64,000 nt of DNA, from NCBI GenBank assembly GCA_030620095.1, contig JAUTXW010000066.1, positions 806,001-870,000 on the forward strand, read 5' to 3'. A program made the translations under genes and the position numbers. Within the stretch, counting starts at the first letter, position 1. Every line of letters begins with the position of its first letter. This DNA comes from Kuschelorhynchus macadamiae. Lineage: Eukaryota; Arthropoda; Insecta; Coleoptera; Curculionidae. Of the stretch, positions 42,201-54,665 are shown one piece after another. The notes beneath the pieces were generated by a model. It was given only the letters and a program-made list of their open reading frames with translations. It ran no database searches and was not told where the DNA came from.

Positions 42201-45200
42201 CCGTTGAAACATATTTGAACCGTTTCCTAAGACTTATCTATCGTTTTGTATTACCTTTTTTATTTTGTGAACCTTTTAATGTATATGTTTTTTTGTAAGT
42301 ATACGCTGTTTTTTATCCTTTTATGTACCTTTTGGTATATATGTATCGTATATGTGGTTTTTTTAATAAAAATTTCTAAAGTTCATTTTGGCTTTTTTTT
42401 CAGCAATAGAAATAAATAAAAATATATAAAATGAACTAATTAAACATATCACTAATTTGTCAGAGACTTATTTAACACTGAAAAATCAAAATAGGAAACT
42501 TTTATTTTGTACCCTCCCCCCTTTTATCATTTTTTATTTATCTGTAGTTTGGTGGAACAATTCATAGCGCATTTGCCATTATTCAAATAAGAATATTGAA
42601 CTTTTTTTTTGGTTCCAGTTTGTTATGCAATCGTACGGACTAAATTCTGACTTTAAACTCAGAATTTTGTTAAATTCTTACTTTAAACTCAGAATTTTGT
42701 TAAATTGCGACCTTAAACTCAGAATTGAAAAATAAAAAAAATTGTGTCCCTTCTAGGTTTTTCGTAAGTTACAGAAGCGTATAAGAGCCACAATTTTTTT
42801 TATTTTTAAATTCTTACTTTAAAGTCGGAATTTAACTAGATTCTGAGTTTAAAATCAGAATTTACCAAAATTCTGATTTTAAAGTCAGAATTTAACAAAA
42901 TTCTGAGTTTAAAGTCGAAATTTAACTACATTCTGAGTTTAAAGTCAGAAATTAATTAAATTCTGAGTTTAAAGTCGGCATTTAACTAAATTCTGAGTTT
43001 AAAGTAAGAATTTAAAAAAATCTGAGTTTAAAGTCGGAATTTAACAAAATTTTGAATTTAAAGTCAGAATTTAACAAAATACTTTTTTGACATCTCCTGT
43101 CAAACCTGAAATTGGTGTCTGGAGATAGATAATTAAATATTAAGACAGATAAGTGAAATCCATCTCGTTGCAAGTAAACCTCGTTTGAGATTTACCGAGC
43201 CTCAAAGGGTCAAAATTGTCATTGTTCAAGCGCCATTTTCAACAGTTAAATTTCGGCATGAGAAAGGTAGCTCAATAAGTGTTTGGATTTTTCAGAAAAT
43301 ATAAAAATTTAATAAAACATAGAGCATTTCATTTAAAAAACGGATGATGCCTTCGGTTTGAGGTAGAAGCGGCAACACCGCCCAATTTAAAATATTTTAC
43401 GACATGAGTATATTAGGTTCATCTATGGCCAAAGCAAAATTCTCAAAACATCCTATTCGTTTGGTCTCCAGATATTTCCAATAGGACACTTAATTTGAAT
43501 CACCCTGAAACAGAGAAGGAGATCTGTCAGTATGCTTCGTTTTTACTTCTAAAAGCGAGACACCCTTACATAGCGTTGAAACATATTTGAACTGTTTCAT
43601 AAGAATTTTTATTATCGTTTTGTATAACCTTTTTATTTTGTGAACCTTTTAATGTATGTTTTTTGTAAGTATATGCTGTTTTTTTTTCTTTTATGTACCT
43701 TTTGGAGTGTATGTATTGTATATGTGGTTTTTTAAATAAAAATTTCTAAAGTTCATTTTGTCTTTTTTTTTCAGCAACAGAAATAAATAAAAATATATAA
43801 AATGAACCAATTAAACATATGTTTAATTTGTCAGAGACTTATTTAACAGTAAAAAATTAAAATAGGAAACTTTTGTTTTGTATTTTTATCATTTTTTAAC
43901 TATCTGTAGTTTGGTGGAACAATTCATAGCGCATTTGCCATTATTCAAATAAAAATATTAAACTTGTTTTTTTGGTTCCAGTTTGATATGCAATCGTACG
44001 GACTAAATTCTAACTTTAAACTAAGAATTTTGTTAAATTCCGACTTTGAACTCAGAATTTTGTTAAATTCTGACCTTAAACTAAGAATTGAAAAATTTAA
44101 AAAAAATGTGTCCTTTCTACGTTTCCGTAAGTTACGGAAGCGTATAAGGGCCACAACATTTTTAAATTCTTACTTTAAAGTCGGAATTTAACTAGATTCT
44201 GAGTTTAAAGTCAGAATTTACGAAAATTCTGAGTTTAAAGTCAGAATTTAACAAAATTCTGAGTTTAAAGTCGAAATTTAACTACATTCTGAGTTTAAAT
44301 TCAGAAATTAACAAAATTCTGAGTTTAAACTCGGAATTTAACTATATTCTGAGTTTAAAGTCGGAATTTAATGAAATTCTAAGTTTAAAGTCAGAATTTA
44401 ACGAAATGCATTTTTGACATCTCCTGTCAAACCTGAAATTGGTGTCTGGAGATAGATAATTTCGTTGCAAGTAAACCTCGTTTGAGATTTACCGAGCTTC
44501 AAAGGGTCAAAATTGTCATTGTTCAAGCGCCATTTTCTCGAAAACAGTTAAATTTAGACATGAGAAAGGTAGTGTAGTGTGTAAGTGTTTGGATTTTTCA
44601 GAAAATATAAAAATTTTATAAAACATAGGGCATTTCATTTAAAAAACGGATGATGCCTCCGCCCAATTTAAAATATTTTATAACAAGAGTATATTATGTT
44701 CATCAATGGCCGAAGCCAAATTCTCAAAACATCCTATTCGTTTGGTCTCCAGATATTTCCAATAGGACACTTAATTTGAATCACCCTGAAACAGAGAAGG
44801 AGATCTATCAGTATGGTTCGTTTTTTACTTCTAAAAGCGAGACACCCTTACATACCGTTGAAACATATTTGAACCGTTTCCTAAGACTTATTTATCGTTT
44901 TGTATTACCTTTTTTATTTTGTGAACCTTTTAATGTATATGTTTTTTTGTAAGTATATGCTGTTTTTTATTCTTTTATGTACCTTTTTAATTTAATTAAA
45001 AATTTCTAAAGTTCATTTTGGCTTTTTTTTTCAGCAATAGAAATAAATAAAAATATATAAAACGAACTAATTAAACATATGGTTAATTTGTTAGAGACTT
45101 ATTTAACACTCAAAAACCAAAATAGGAAACTTATATTTTATACTCTCCCCCCTTTTATCATTTTTTAACTATCTGTAGTTTGGTGGAACAATTCATAGCG

Positions 45201-45385
45201 TATTGCCATTATTCAAACAAGAATATTGAACTTGTTTTTTTGGTTCCAGTTTGTTATGCAATCGTACGGACTAAATTCTGACTTTAAACTCAGAGCTTTG
45301 TTAAATTCCGACTTTAAACTCAGAATTGAAAAATAAAAAAAATGTGGTCCTTCTACGCTTCCGTACTGAGTGTTGTAACGGGTTA
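39290..45385 (+). repeat. Foldback-like array, five right-pointing units of about 1.3 kb
   Basis: The landmark GGTGTCTGGAGATAG recurs at about 39507, 40467, 41801, 43112 and 44440, a period of 0.96-1.33 kb. Each unit has a unique core of about 0.9 kb (AAAATGGCG-like, GATGATGCCTCCGG, GGACACTTAACTTGAATCAC, TTTTATTTTGTGAACC). The core is bounded on both sides by a minisatellite of 30-bp monomers, TTCTGAGTTTAAAGTCAGAA plus TTTAACAAAA. The monomer core is nearly its own reverse complement, and the two arms run in opposite directions around a centre near GTAACTTACG. Open frames inside it recur from unit to unit only because the DNA repeats, and none resembles a protein. Confidence 0.85.
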
Positions 45386-45389
45386 ACTT

Positions 45390-46930
45390 TCCTAACAGAA
45401 ATTTAGAATTTTGCTATATCTTTATTTAAGATAATATCTATAAAATATGCTTACCAGTTCCTATAATCTTCATAGTTGAAATAAGACACATATTTAATGC
45501 TTTTCTATGGTTTAATTCAAAATTTAAAATCACAAGCTCAGTAACCCTAGGTTAACTTTATAACAATAAACCAAGTGGTGGAGATCTCCATAGGCACATT
45601 CTTCTCATTCTGAAACAAATTATTAAAATTAGCAATTTTAGGTACAAATTTGTTACATTATTATGGAGTTGACAATTTTAGGCTAAGTTAAGTAAAAGAA
45701 ATGAAAGTTTACCTTGTATTCTGGTGATAGCTCTCATTAGCTCTTACTGTATTTGATGTTTTTCAGTAGCATCAAGCCCCTTTGTAGAAATAAAGCTGAT
45801 ATTTTTCTGAAAGCACATTACATAAGCTTTAGTAAAAACAATAACAAACAATAGGGTTAGAAATTAGGAAAATAAGAAATCAGAGTAAAGAAAATTGATA
45901 TGATCAAAAATCTTCATTTTGAAACTTACCATTGTAATTTTAACTAACATATTGGTATATCCTAATTATCTCAAAACAAAGATAAAATTTATCTAAATTT
46001 AAATTAATTTTGAAATATCTGTCAACTTCATTGACAATTAGTAGTACCAACATCAGGGTTGTATTAGAAATCTCTAGGTTTCTCTCCAACAGGAGAAAGA
46101 AAAAGTGACAGTTAAAAAAAATGCAGACCATGTTCTGGAACTTTTGATTGTCTTTAGGGCTATTTTGCCGATTTTTCTTCGAAAAATGGGTCCATTCTAA
46201 TTATTTTGGGTGACTTAATGTTTAAGTGTCCTATAGCTATGCTAGCTGAGTTAAAATTAGAATTTTAGTAGAAGAAACCCATTTTTCGTTTCAAGTCACA
46301 TGTTCTTGACTCTTTGAAAAAGCCAATATATCATTGGTAAGTCTCATATTTATCATTCTCTTACAAATATTTATTATTAAAACTAAAATGTATAATTTAC
46401 CTACCTTGGTTTCTTCAACTTTCTTCTATTGCTTGATTTGTTCCTTGTAGACCTTTTTTTTATTTGGTGTTTTGGTCTAATGTTCTTGTGTGCTGATGAT
46501 ATTTAGCAGTAGCACACTCACTCTGAAGCTTGCTTGCAGTCCCTCAGGAGTCATGTGTCAAGCTGTATGAAACTAGGCCTGCAAACCATATGTACATCCT
46601 CGATGCTGTTGTGAGATCCTCGACAGTCTCACGTATCAAATATAATCAACTTCAGGTTTGATCTGTGTGTGTTTTGGAAACATACTTGACTGCCTGTTAG
46701 TGTTATTATGTGCCAAATAGAGCCAATTCCAATTTGATAATAGAATTAATATATAATGAACTTTAACTAGTTTTTAACTTTTAACGAATAGCACTCAGTA
46801 CACCGCACTGTTGGTTTATGAATTTGCACATTTATTTGTAAACTTGGTTAAATAGGCCTATTTCGAAAGTAATTGAATCACTGACAAGTACTGTACTTAA
46901 AACTTGAATGATGTAAGTTTTGTAGCATTT
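45390..46930. other. No recognisable feature
   Basis: A 1.5-kb AT-rich stretch without coding frames, repeat ends or RNA genes that I can support. It may be ordinary single-copy intergenic DNA. Confidence 0.5.
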
Positions 46931-46952
46931 TGATTTAAGGGAGAACTGCACG

Positions 46953-47172
46953 AGTTAACTATTGATAACTAGAAATTCCGTTTTTAAAAAATTTTATTTT
47001 TCTAAATTACAAAATTCGAGATTGGATTCTTACGGTTCGAAGTCTTTTCTCTGACTGCCCGTAAAAATCCAGTACATTAGTTGAAGTGAAGTAAATAATG
47101 ATATGCTTCCAAAAAGAAGAATGTTATGTCAGCAGGTTGGCTATGGTCTTCGTTGCAGGGTGTGATGTAACT
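46953..47172 (-). repeat. 3' LTR of the errantivirus-type element
   Basis: 220 bp, 4 mismatches to the other LTR. The purine tract lies just inside it: CCTCCCCCCAAGG at 47173-47185 on the plus strand reads CCTTGGGGGGAGG on the coding strand. Confidence 0.95.
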
Positions 47173-47199
47173 CCTCCCCCCAAGGTTTCAACTCCACGG

Positions 47200-48888
47200 C
47201 TAACGGGGTAGTTGAACGTCTTGAAGTTCTATTTCTCGGGGATTCTTCAGTTTATAGGAACATTTCTTTTTGTAAATGACCCAGACAAGGGCGCTTACTA
47301 CGGCGGCGTACAACATGATAGTCCATATACTGGGTGAGCCAGAAACACCAGGACAGAATTGTGCCGGTTGGTTTTCTTCCATTAAATTCTGTACTTCATG
47401 TAGCCCATCTAATTCAATTTCTTGCAACTGCACTCTAAGATTAAGTGTTGGCAAAAGGCGTATTTCATTGTCGAGGTCAGGGAACAATATCGGTTCACTG
47501 ATGTTAGGTGCAGCTACTCGACTATTAGTGATGGATTCTTGACTTGATGTCACCTTGCAATTATGTGGTACTTTTAGTAAATAAGTACCCAGGAATTTTC
47601 GGCTTTCTTCTTGGCTGTTGCATTTGAATTTGACGATTTCTTCTTGCGGTAGGATAAGGACCCATTGTTCCGGAACATCTAATTGTTTAATTGTTGACTT
47701 TGTGATTTTTATTTCGATCTGTTGACAAGTGGAGGTGTTCTTGGCATCTTGCAGAAGTTTAACAGTGCAAGGGCTGCTTTCGCTGATTTCTTTGAGTTCC
47801 ATTTTATCGCAAACATATTGTTGGGCTTTGACTTCTGTACATCTGTGGTTTCGGAATGCGTAGTGCAATTTGTTTATTACAAGGAAGGGTTTTCGCGGGA
47901 TAATAACCTTAAACTGACTCTCTCTCAATATAGGAATAGAGTAAAGGTGGAGGAATTTAAAATAGGTCGGGTACGTTATCGGAATACGCAGTAAATATGT
48001 TATCTTATTTTTAAATACAAAACAGTCTATGTTAATTATTTTTTCATACAACAAGATGTTTTCTAGCGTAACCTCTAATGGCATTTGGTCAGTGCCAATT
48101 AGTTTTTGGACCTCTAAAAGTTCAAAATAGAGATCTTCTGTCTAATAAGACTTGAATGCATAATTTTTAATTTAGAAAATGTAATTGAATTTTCAATATC
48201 TTGAAGTGTTAAGTCAATGATTTCATAGACATTTATTATTTGGTTTATGATAGCTTTAATGAAGATAGAATTGTCTCTGTAAGCAGTTTTTTGTACAATT
48301 ATTCCTATTTGATTTAATTTAGATTCCAATAATTTTTCGTTAACTCTAATTTGTTGAATAGTGGCATTAAATTTTTTAATTATGCTCAGAGATATTGAGC
48401 TTTCTTTTAAAATATTTGAATTTACCGTATTTTGATTATTTTGAAGTTCCGAAATTATTTTATCATACCTTTCCCCATCGTATGCGTCCAAATTTCCCGT
48501 TATAGATTTGAAAAACCATCCATCCTAAACCATTAAATAATCCTCGTTTTACTTTATTCGGACGAGGTATAATTTCTCGTATTTTTGTGTCAACACGGTC
48601 CTGTATAAGCTTAAGAATTTTAAGGTAATTTGAGACATCAAAGCTATATTCAGCATGTTTATTAATTGTGTCTGTTAGATTTCTAGATTTATTATGAAGC
48701 TTATTTAATTCCGTCAAAATTGGGTTAAGGTCATAATAATGAATAAGTGTGTGAGTGGATTTTTGCACTTTTGCATTTCCTAGATTAAAAGGAATTACAC
48801 CGGGATTGTCTTTTAATTCTCTCACGGTAATTTTTTCTTCGAATCCGAATGTTAAGCGAAGAATGCTGAAAAGATTAAAATAAAGCAT
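47200..48888 (-). pseudogene. env: Envelope-type gene, two frameshifts
   Basis: This is the relic of an envelope fusion protein of the insect errantivirus/baculovirus F type, which would act at the cell or particle membrane. Three minus-strand frames follow each other: 48888-48463, 48491-48114 and 48084-47200. The first has a hydrophobic start and a furin-type site KVKR followed by GLFNGLG, the start of the fusion subunit. The frame changes near 48510-48530 and again near 48120-48130. The last frame has a cysteine-bearing ectodomain, a membrane segment at about 47335-47275 and a basic cytoplasmic tail. The ATG at 48888 overlaps the pol stop as TAATG. The protein cannot be made intact from this copy. 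It is related to the intact ORF at 59508-61421, as both share an ITGNLDA block. Confidence 0.85.
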
Positions 48889-51800
48889 TAGTTGGTAAAA
48901 CTGTATCGTTTTCTCAGGGGACGTTTTATATTACTTAAGTGTACTTTCTCATGGGAACTAGTTTTAGCCGTCTTGCGTTTTTTATTAACACAAATAAGTT
49001 TGCTTGGTTTTGAGGATTTATTGGCATCTTTTTGCCGCACATGCTTTTTTACATATACGTCTTGTTCGGCTTCAAAAATTTCGGGGTCATCCCTATTTTT
49101 GTTAATTTTATCGATTAACTTTTCTTTTGACTCCGATAATTTTTCGTTGATTTTAGCATACAAGAGTTTTGCTTTTTGCTTGTGATTGCTGATATAATCG
49201 CTTAGTAATAATTGATCGATATTTATGTCAAACGGGTCGTCAGCTGTTATATGCCCATTTACTACGTCAGTCGGTTTCAGTTTAGTGGAGGAGTGTATTG
49301 AATTATTGTAGGCCAGAATGGCATATATCATTTTTTGGGAAACCGGTGTATTTTTAAATTCTTGGTTATTAAGAAGACGTATGTGTTCAGCAAGGGTTGA
49401 GTGTAGTCTTTCAATCAGCCCATTTGATTGAGGGTGTTGAGGAGAGCAAAAATTAATTTTTATTTTGTGGAGTTGTAGGAGTTCAGTAACAACCGAATTT
49501 TTAAACTCCGTACCGTTATCAACAATAATCCGTTTCGGAATTTTATGATGGGAGAAATAGAAAAGAAGATTATCCACGATTTCTGTTGAGGCCAGTGATT
49601 TTAAGGGATATGCCTGAGCGTACTTAGAGAAGCTGTCTATGATGGTTAGAAATTTATTTTGCTCTAGAGTATATGTATCTAGGTGGACAATTTCAAAGGG
49701 CTCGGTCGGCGTGGGGGTTACATTCATTTTCTTTTTGACTGGGCGACGTTCATATTTGCTAATTTGACAGGTTTCGCAATCGTTTATAAAAGTCTGTATT
49801 GAATTTTTTAAGTTGGGCCAATAATATTTAATTTTGATTTTTTCTAACGTTTCATCGATTCCTCGATGATTTGATTTGCCTTCGTGGTAGTTTTTGATAA
49901 TTTCCGGTATGTCTTGTTTTTCGGTCACATCGATTAATTTTTTCAAACAGCGTTTAAGATTGATAGAAGGCCACCTAAAGTTTTTTCTTATCACTTCTGA
50001 AAAAGGTTCGTATGTATCGAGGTTTTCGAAATAAACGTAATACAATTTTTCTGGTACTACGTATTGTTTTATTAGATTTAAAATGTCTTGCTCAAAGTCG
50101 TTTTTGGAAATTTGGGCAATTATCCGACGTTTCTTTTCGAACAAAATTATGGTTTTAAGTTTCGCAGGAGAATGTAAAACTTCTTGTATGAGCAATTGGT
50201 TGGCACCGTAATTGACAGCGATATCTAATATGGGGACACCGGCGACAGGGTCATGTGACGCGTTCGAGTGAACAGTGGCGTCGTCATCATCTAGTTCGGG
50301 CGCCGGGATAGCTGGAGGTTCATCGTCTACATGAACTAATGTAGATATTTGATCTATATCATGGCTCGCCTTTTCGGAGTTGTCGCTATTTATGATATTA
50401 TGTGAGTTTTGAAGATTTTGATTTTCCACGGTACTTTCGTTAGTTTGGCTTAAATTTTGGGTTATTTCATTTGTGTACCTACCTAGGTCAAAATTTTCGC
50501 CTGTCTCTTTAGTGTGTAACTCGATTCGCGATAGCGCATCCGCGTTTGTATTAAGCTTTCCCTTTTTGTATATGATTTTGTAGTCGAACTCCTCTAATTT
50601 GAGTCTCCACCTAACCAGTTTAGAACTAGGGTCTTTTAACGAGAAGAGCCACTGGAGGGGCTTATGATCTGTTATAATGTTGAACTTTCTACCAAATAGG
50701 TAGGGGCGGAAATACTTTGTGGCCCAAACAATACACAGACACTCTTTTTCTATGGTGGAATATTTTTGCTCGGAGTCGTTTAATGTTCGCGATGCATATG
50801 CTGCGGGCAAGTCTTGACCTATTGGGCCTTGACTGAGGACGCATCCAAGAGCCACATTGCTGCCGTCGCAAGTTAAGTTAAACGGTTTCGTGAAATCGGG
50901 ATATTGTAATATCGGTTCATTTATAAGAAGATTTTTACAAGTATTGAAACAATTGACAAATTCCTCATTATGAATAATTTTGGCACCTTTTTTAAGACAT
51001 TTTGTCAACGGTTTTGTAATTTTTGCAAAATTATCGATAAAACGTCTGTAGTAACCTAAGAGACCCAAAAATCCTTTTATTTGTTTAGTAGTACTAGGTA
51101 TTGGATAATTTTTTATAGCTTTAATTTTATCGGGGTTGGGCTTAACGCCCTCTGGGGTAACTATGTGCCCTAAGTAGGCAACTTCTTTTTTTAAAAATTC
51201 TGATTTATCCAACTGGATTTTAAAATTGGATTCCCTCAATCGTTTGAAAACGTCGGTTAACTTTTCTATATGCTCTTGAAGAGAGCTAGAAAAAACTAAT
51301 ATGTCATCTAGATAAACTGCACATTTTTCGGTGGTGATTCCGCGTAGAATATTATCCATTACTCGTTGGAACGTCGCGGGGGCATTCTTGAGCCCAAAAG
51401 GCATTCGCAAGTACTCGTAATGGCCATTTTCTGTGCTGAACGCGGTTTTAGGTATGTCGGCTTCATCAACTTCGATTTGATGAAATCCACTTGCCAAGTC
51501 GAGAGTTGTAAAATAGTGGCATTTTCCAAGTTTATCTAAAAGATCTGTGATGTTCGGGAGGGGGTATTTATCGTCCAGACTTTTAAGGTTAAGGGCGCGA
51601 AAATCGCAAACAACCCTCCATTTTTGCACCCCCGAAGCGTCAATTTTCTTGGGGACCACCCAAATGGGCGCTGACCAAGGTGAACTGCTAGGACGAATAA
51701 TATTCTGATTTAACATTTTATTAATTTGTTTTTCGACCTCTTTTTTGTGTATAAATGGATACCTATAGTTTTTTGCATAAACTGGAACTTCATCAACTGT

Positions 51801-52620
51801 TCTAATATGATGTTTAATCTTATGAGTAAATGTAAGGGGTGTGCCTTCACGGTAAAATATATCAGAAAATTGGTTACACAAGTTTATTATTTTACTTTTT
51901 TCCTCAATATTAAGGTGATCTGTTCTTATTAAGGAGGGGTCTAGTTTTGTTTTTGGTGAGTCATCGAAATTGTTGAAATCAATATTTTCGATTTCTTGTC
52001 TACAGAATTTTTCTACAACAAGGGGCTCGGAAAAATCTAAAGTTATAGGCTCGCAAGTGTTATTGAGAATAGCAGTAAGAGCTTTCCCATTGCGTGCTAT
52101 TGTAAGGCATTCGGGAATTTCACAGTTATGAATCTTTTGGTAGGGAATTATAATTTCACCATTTTTTATATTAGTCTTAACGCTAATTACCTGTTCGCAT
52201 CTTGGAGAGATGGTTACACAATTAAGCTCTGTTTTGGTTTTATGAAAAGACAGTTTTATTTTTGAATACGGTGTAATCAAAAATCCTTTATCATAATCTA
52301 AACTTGCCTGGAGTAATTTTAGGTTATCGATTCCAATCAACCCATCAAATACGTCGTGGAATTTAAATAAAAAGAATTTGAGATTAATCTGTCGGGGTAA
52401 TTTAGATATTTTAGATGCTGGTATCATGGCACTATACTTATGGGCGGATTTCTGAAAAACTGTGGAAACAATAAATGGGTCGTTTTTCACATAATTTGGA
52501 AAATATTTTAAAGCTTAATCAGGGCTAATAAATGATTTAGTCGATCCGGAATCGATCAAAAGTTTAAGGTTGTATTCAGGAAAGGTGATATAGGAAAATT
52601 CATTACAATTAGTGGTGTTT
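48888..52620 (-). pseudogene. pol: Pol polyprotein (protease, RT, RNase H, integrase)
   Basis: The frame is open for 1200 codons from 52490. A stop (TAA near 52513) separates it from the protease active site LLIDSGSTKSFIS at about 52555. Residue numbers count from 52490. The RT region has YPLPNITDLLDKL (309 on), LDLASGFHQIE with its D near 331, and YLDD at 393-396. RNase H has D542 (CDGS), E581/E583 and D608 (TDHKP). The integrase has a zinc region with histidines near 869-875 and C905/C908, then core residues D938, D991 and E1027 (SNGLIERLH). All catalytic residues of RT, RNase H and integrase are present. The stop before 52490 removes the usual link with the protease and gag. Confidence 0.92.
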
Positions 52621-52639
52621 AGGGAAATGACTTGGTTTA

Positions 52640-54099
52640 TCAAATTTGCTCGGTCTTTTGTGAGGAATCCTGAAAATTTTGGCTCTGTGTTTCGTTTTCA
52701 GTCTGCGACTGTATTTGATATCCCTCAGAGTTTTCATTAAGTGGGTAGTTCTGCGAATATTCCCCGGTATTTGCGTACTGCGAATACTCTCCACTATTGG
52801 TATACTGAAAACAATTGTGAGATAGGTCATGGTCATAATGCGTGTTATCGTAGTTTGTATCACTATCAAAACAAGAGTTGGTTTCGGTGTTGTACAGTTC
52901 TTGGAATGTGAATTTTGGACGAGGTGGCTGATACTGATTTTGTTGATGGGAAGTGTTGGCCGGCTCATCTCGTCTTTGAATGGAATTTGATACCACACTC
53001 ATTGGTGTGGGCTTAGGTAATGGTTGGAAAGGATTAGGTTTAAATACGTTTTGTTGTGGTCTATTAAAATTGCCAGAATTATTTTGACTCCTGAATGGTC
53101 TAAAATTCATTTGAGGCCTGTTTATATTAGAAAATGGTGCAATGTTTTGCCTAAATTGATTGTGATTGGTGTGCGCGTTAAATGGTAGTGAAAAATGGTT
53201 AGGTTGTGGTCTAAAGAAAGGCACGTTCGAACTGAAATTTTGATTTTGATTAAAAGGCCGATTAATTGGAATATTTCTGTTATTGCCAAAATTTTTTGGT
53301 TGTGTTTGGGATCCGTTTTGGAAATATTTAACATTTTGTTCTTGGTTTACCAATTGTATGGCCTCGGTCAAAGACCTTGGGCGCATACACCTAATAGTTG
53401 TGCCTTAAGTTTCCCTAAGTTCTGATAAGAAAGTTTTTAATGCCAAATTTTGATATAGTTCTCGTTTTATTCTTGCTGCTTCTGCAGTTTCGTGCGCATC
53501 TATGTAACTACATAACAAATTAAGTATTTCTAGACATCTATCATAAAAATTTTGCGGGGATTCGTTTGAATTTTGTCGTAACATTACCAAATCTCTATTT
53601 AGGCAACTTTCGTCGCGTCGATCGGCAAAATTTCTATAAAGAGTGTCTTTTACTTCTTGCCAGGTAGTTACGTTTTGTATGTTAATAACTAGCCTAGCGT
53701 TACCATTAAGTTTTCCTATAAGAGAATTAAGAATATAAGTATTTGGAAAATTATTGGGATTGGTAGCATATATCTATTTAGTTCGGTAGCGTTACCGTCA
53801 AATATTGGCACACAATTTAAAAATTCTGGTTTAAATTGGTTAGTCATGTTTTCGTGATTTACGTTTTCTAAGTTAATATTTGCACTAGTATTACTACTTA
53901 AAATAAAATTATCTAAAACTAATTGATCTTCAGCACTAAGATATTGAATTTCAGTGAAATTATTGTTCTCAGTAGAATTACTTTGATTAATATTATTTAC
54001 CGGTACTTCCGCTTGGGATTGGGAAATAGAGTCAGAGTTAGTTGAAGGATTCAATGACAAATTGTTTAAAATATTTACCAAGTCGTCCGCATAAGACAT
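52640..54099 (-). pseudogene. gag: Gag-type polyprotein, frameshifted
   Basis: It starts at ATG 54099 (MSYADDLVNILNNLSLNPS) and is open to 53716, then continues in other frames (53590-53405 and 53386-52640). The central part, QNSNESPQNFYDRCLEILN, resembles the capsid region of errantivirus gag. The C-terminal third is rich in N, Q and P (RPFNQNQNFSSN) and has no CCHC zinc knuckle, as is usual for errantivirus gag. Breaks near 53760 and 53400 inactivate it. It would package the RNA for reverse transcription. Confidence 0.85.
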
Positions 54100-54428
54100 T
54101 TATCAAATTGCACTTACATTAATATCAACAGAAATCTTCTAGTCATCTTCTATAAGAAGCTCTTGCAGATACCCAGCGATGTCGTCTGAACACTCAAAAA
54201 CTTCTTGCGGAAAGAACTATTCGGTTTCTTTCCCGATCTTCGTGTAGATGGTGGGTGGATGGACAGTTCCGCGATGGAATGGGTGTTCTGAATTCTGAGA
54301 AGCCACTCTGAACAGCACACGACACCTCCACGATCGAAAATCACAATAGGTTCGATTTTTGACAGTTTTCGAAAATGTCCGAAAATTGATTTGCAATCTC
54401 CGTTTATCGCAAATCAATATCTATCAAA

Positions 54429-54446
54429 ATCCGCACGACTGCGCCA
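54429..54446 (-). promoter_or_regulatory. Primer binding site (tRNA-Ser-like)
   Basis: On the coding strand TGGCGCAGTCG follows the LTR, sharing one base with it. The first 11 bases equal those of the site at 59284, which matches insect serine tRNA 3' ends. The rest (TGCGGAT) diverges. Confidence 0.7.
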
Positions 54447-54665
54447 GTTAACTATTGATAACTAGAAATTCCGTTTTTAAAAAATTTTATTTTTCTAAAT
54501 TACAAAATTCGAGATTGGATCCTTAGGGTTCGAAGTCTTTTCTCTGACTGCCCGTAAAAATCCAGTACATTAGTTGAAGTGAAGTAAATAATGATATGCT
54601 TGCAAAAAGAAGAATGTTATGTCAGCAGGTTGGCTATGGTCTTCGTTACAGGGTGTGATGTAACT
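54446..54665 (-). repeat. 5' LTR of the errantivirus-type element
   Basis: 220 bp. The minus-strand end runs directly into a primer site. Confidence 0.95.

Larger units (their letters stand above)
46953..54665 (-). mobile_element. Errantivirus-type Gypsy LTR element, 7.7 kb
   Basis: Two 220-bp LTRs (46953-47172 and 54446-54665) start AGTTA and end TAACT and differ at 4 positions. The 4-bp target CACG is duplicated (46949-46952 and 54666-54669). On the minus strand the order is 5' LTR, primer site, gag, pol, env, purine tract and 3' LTR. An env-type gene, the AGT...ACT ends and the 4-bp duplication fit errantiviruses, the insect endogenous retrovirus-like Gypsy group. Gag and env are broken, so this copy is defective. 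Low LTR divergence suggests a fairly recent insertion. Confidence 0.95.

Noticed and set aside
44650..44952. 100-codon frame (and its relative at 40737-40967)
   Set aside because: Repeated only because the DNA unit is repeated; composition and breaks do not suggest selection on a protein.
36448..45385. CRISPR array, because of regular 30-bp repeats
   Set aside because: Repeats are directly adjacent without unique spacers, nearly palindromic, and in a eukaryotic context with no cas genes.
47276..47994. Two plus-strand frames of 88-90 codons
   Set aside because: They are antisense shadows of the env relic on the minus strand.
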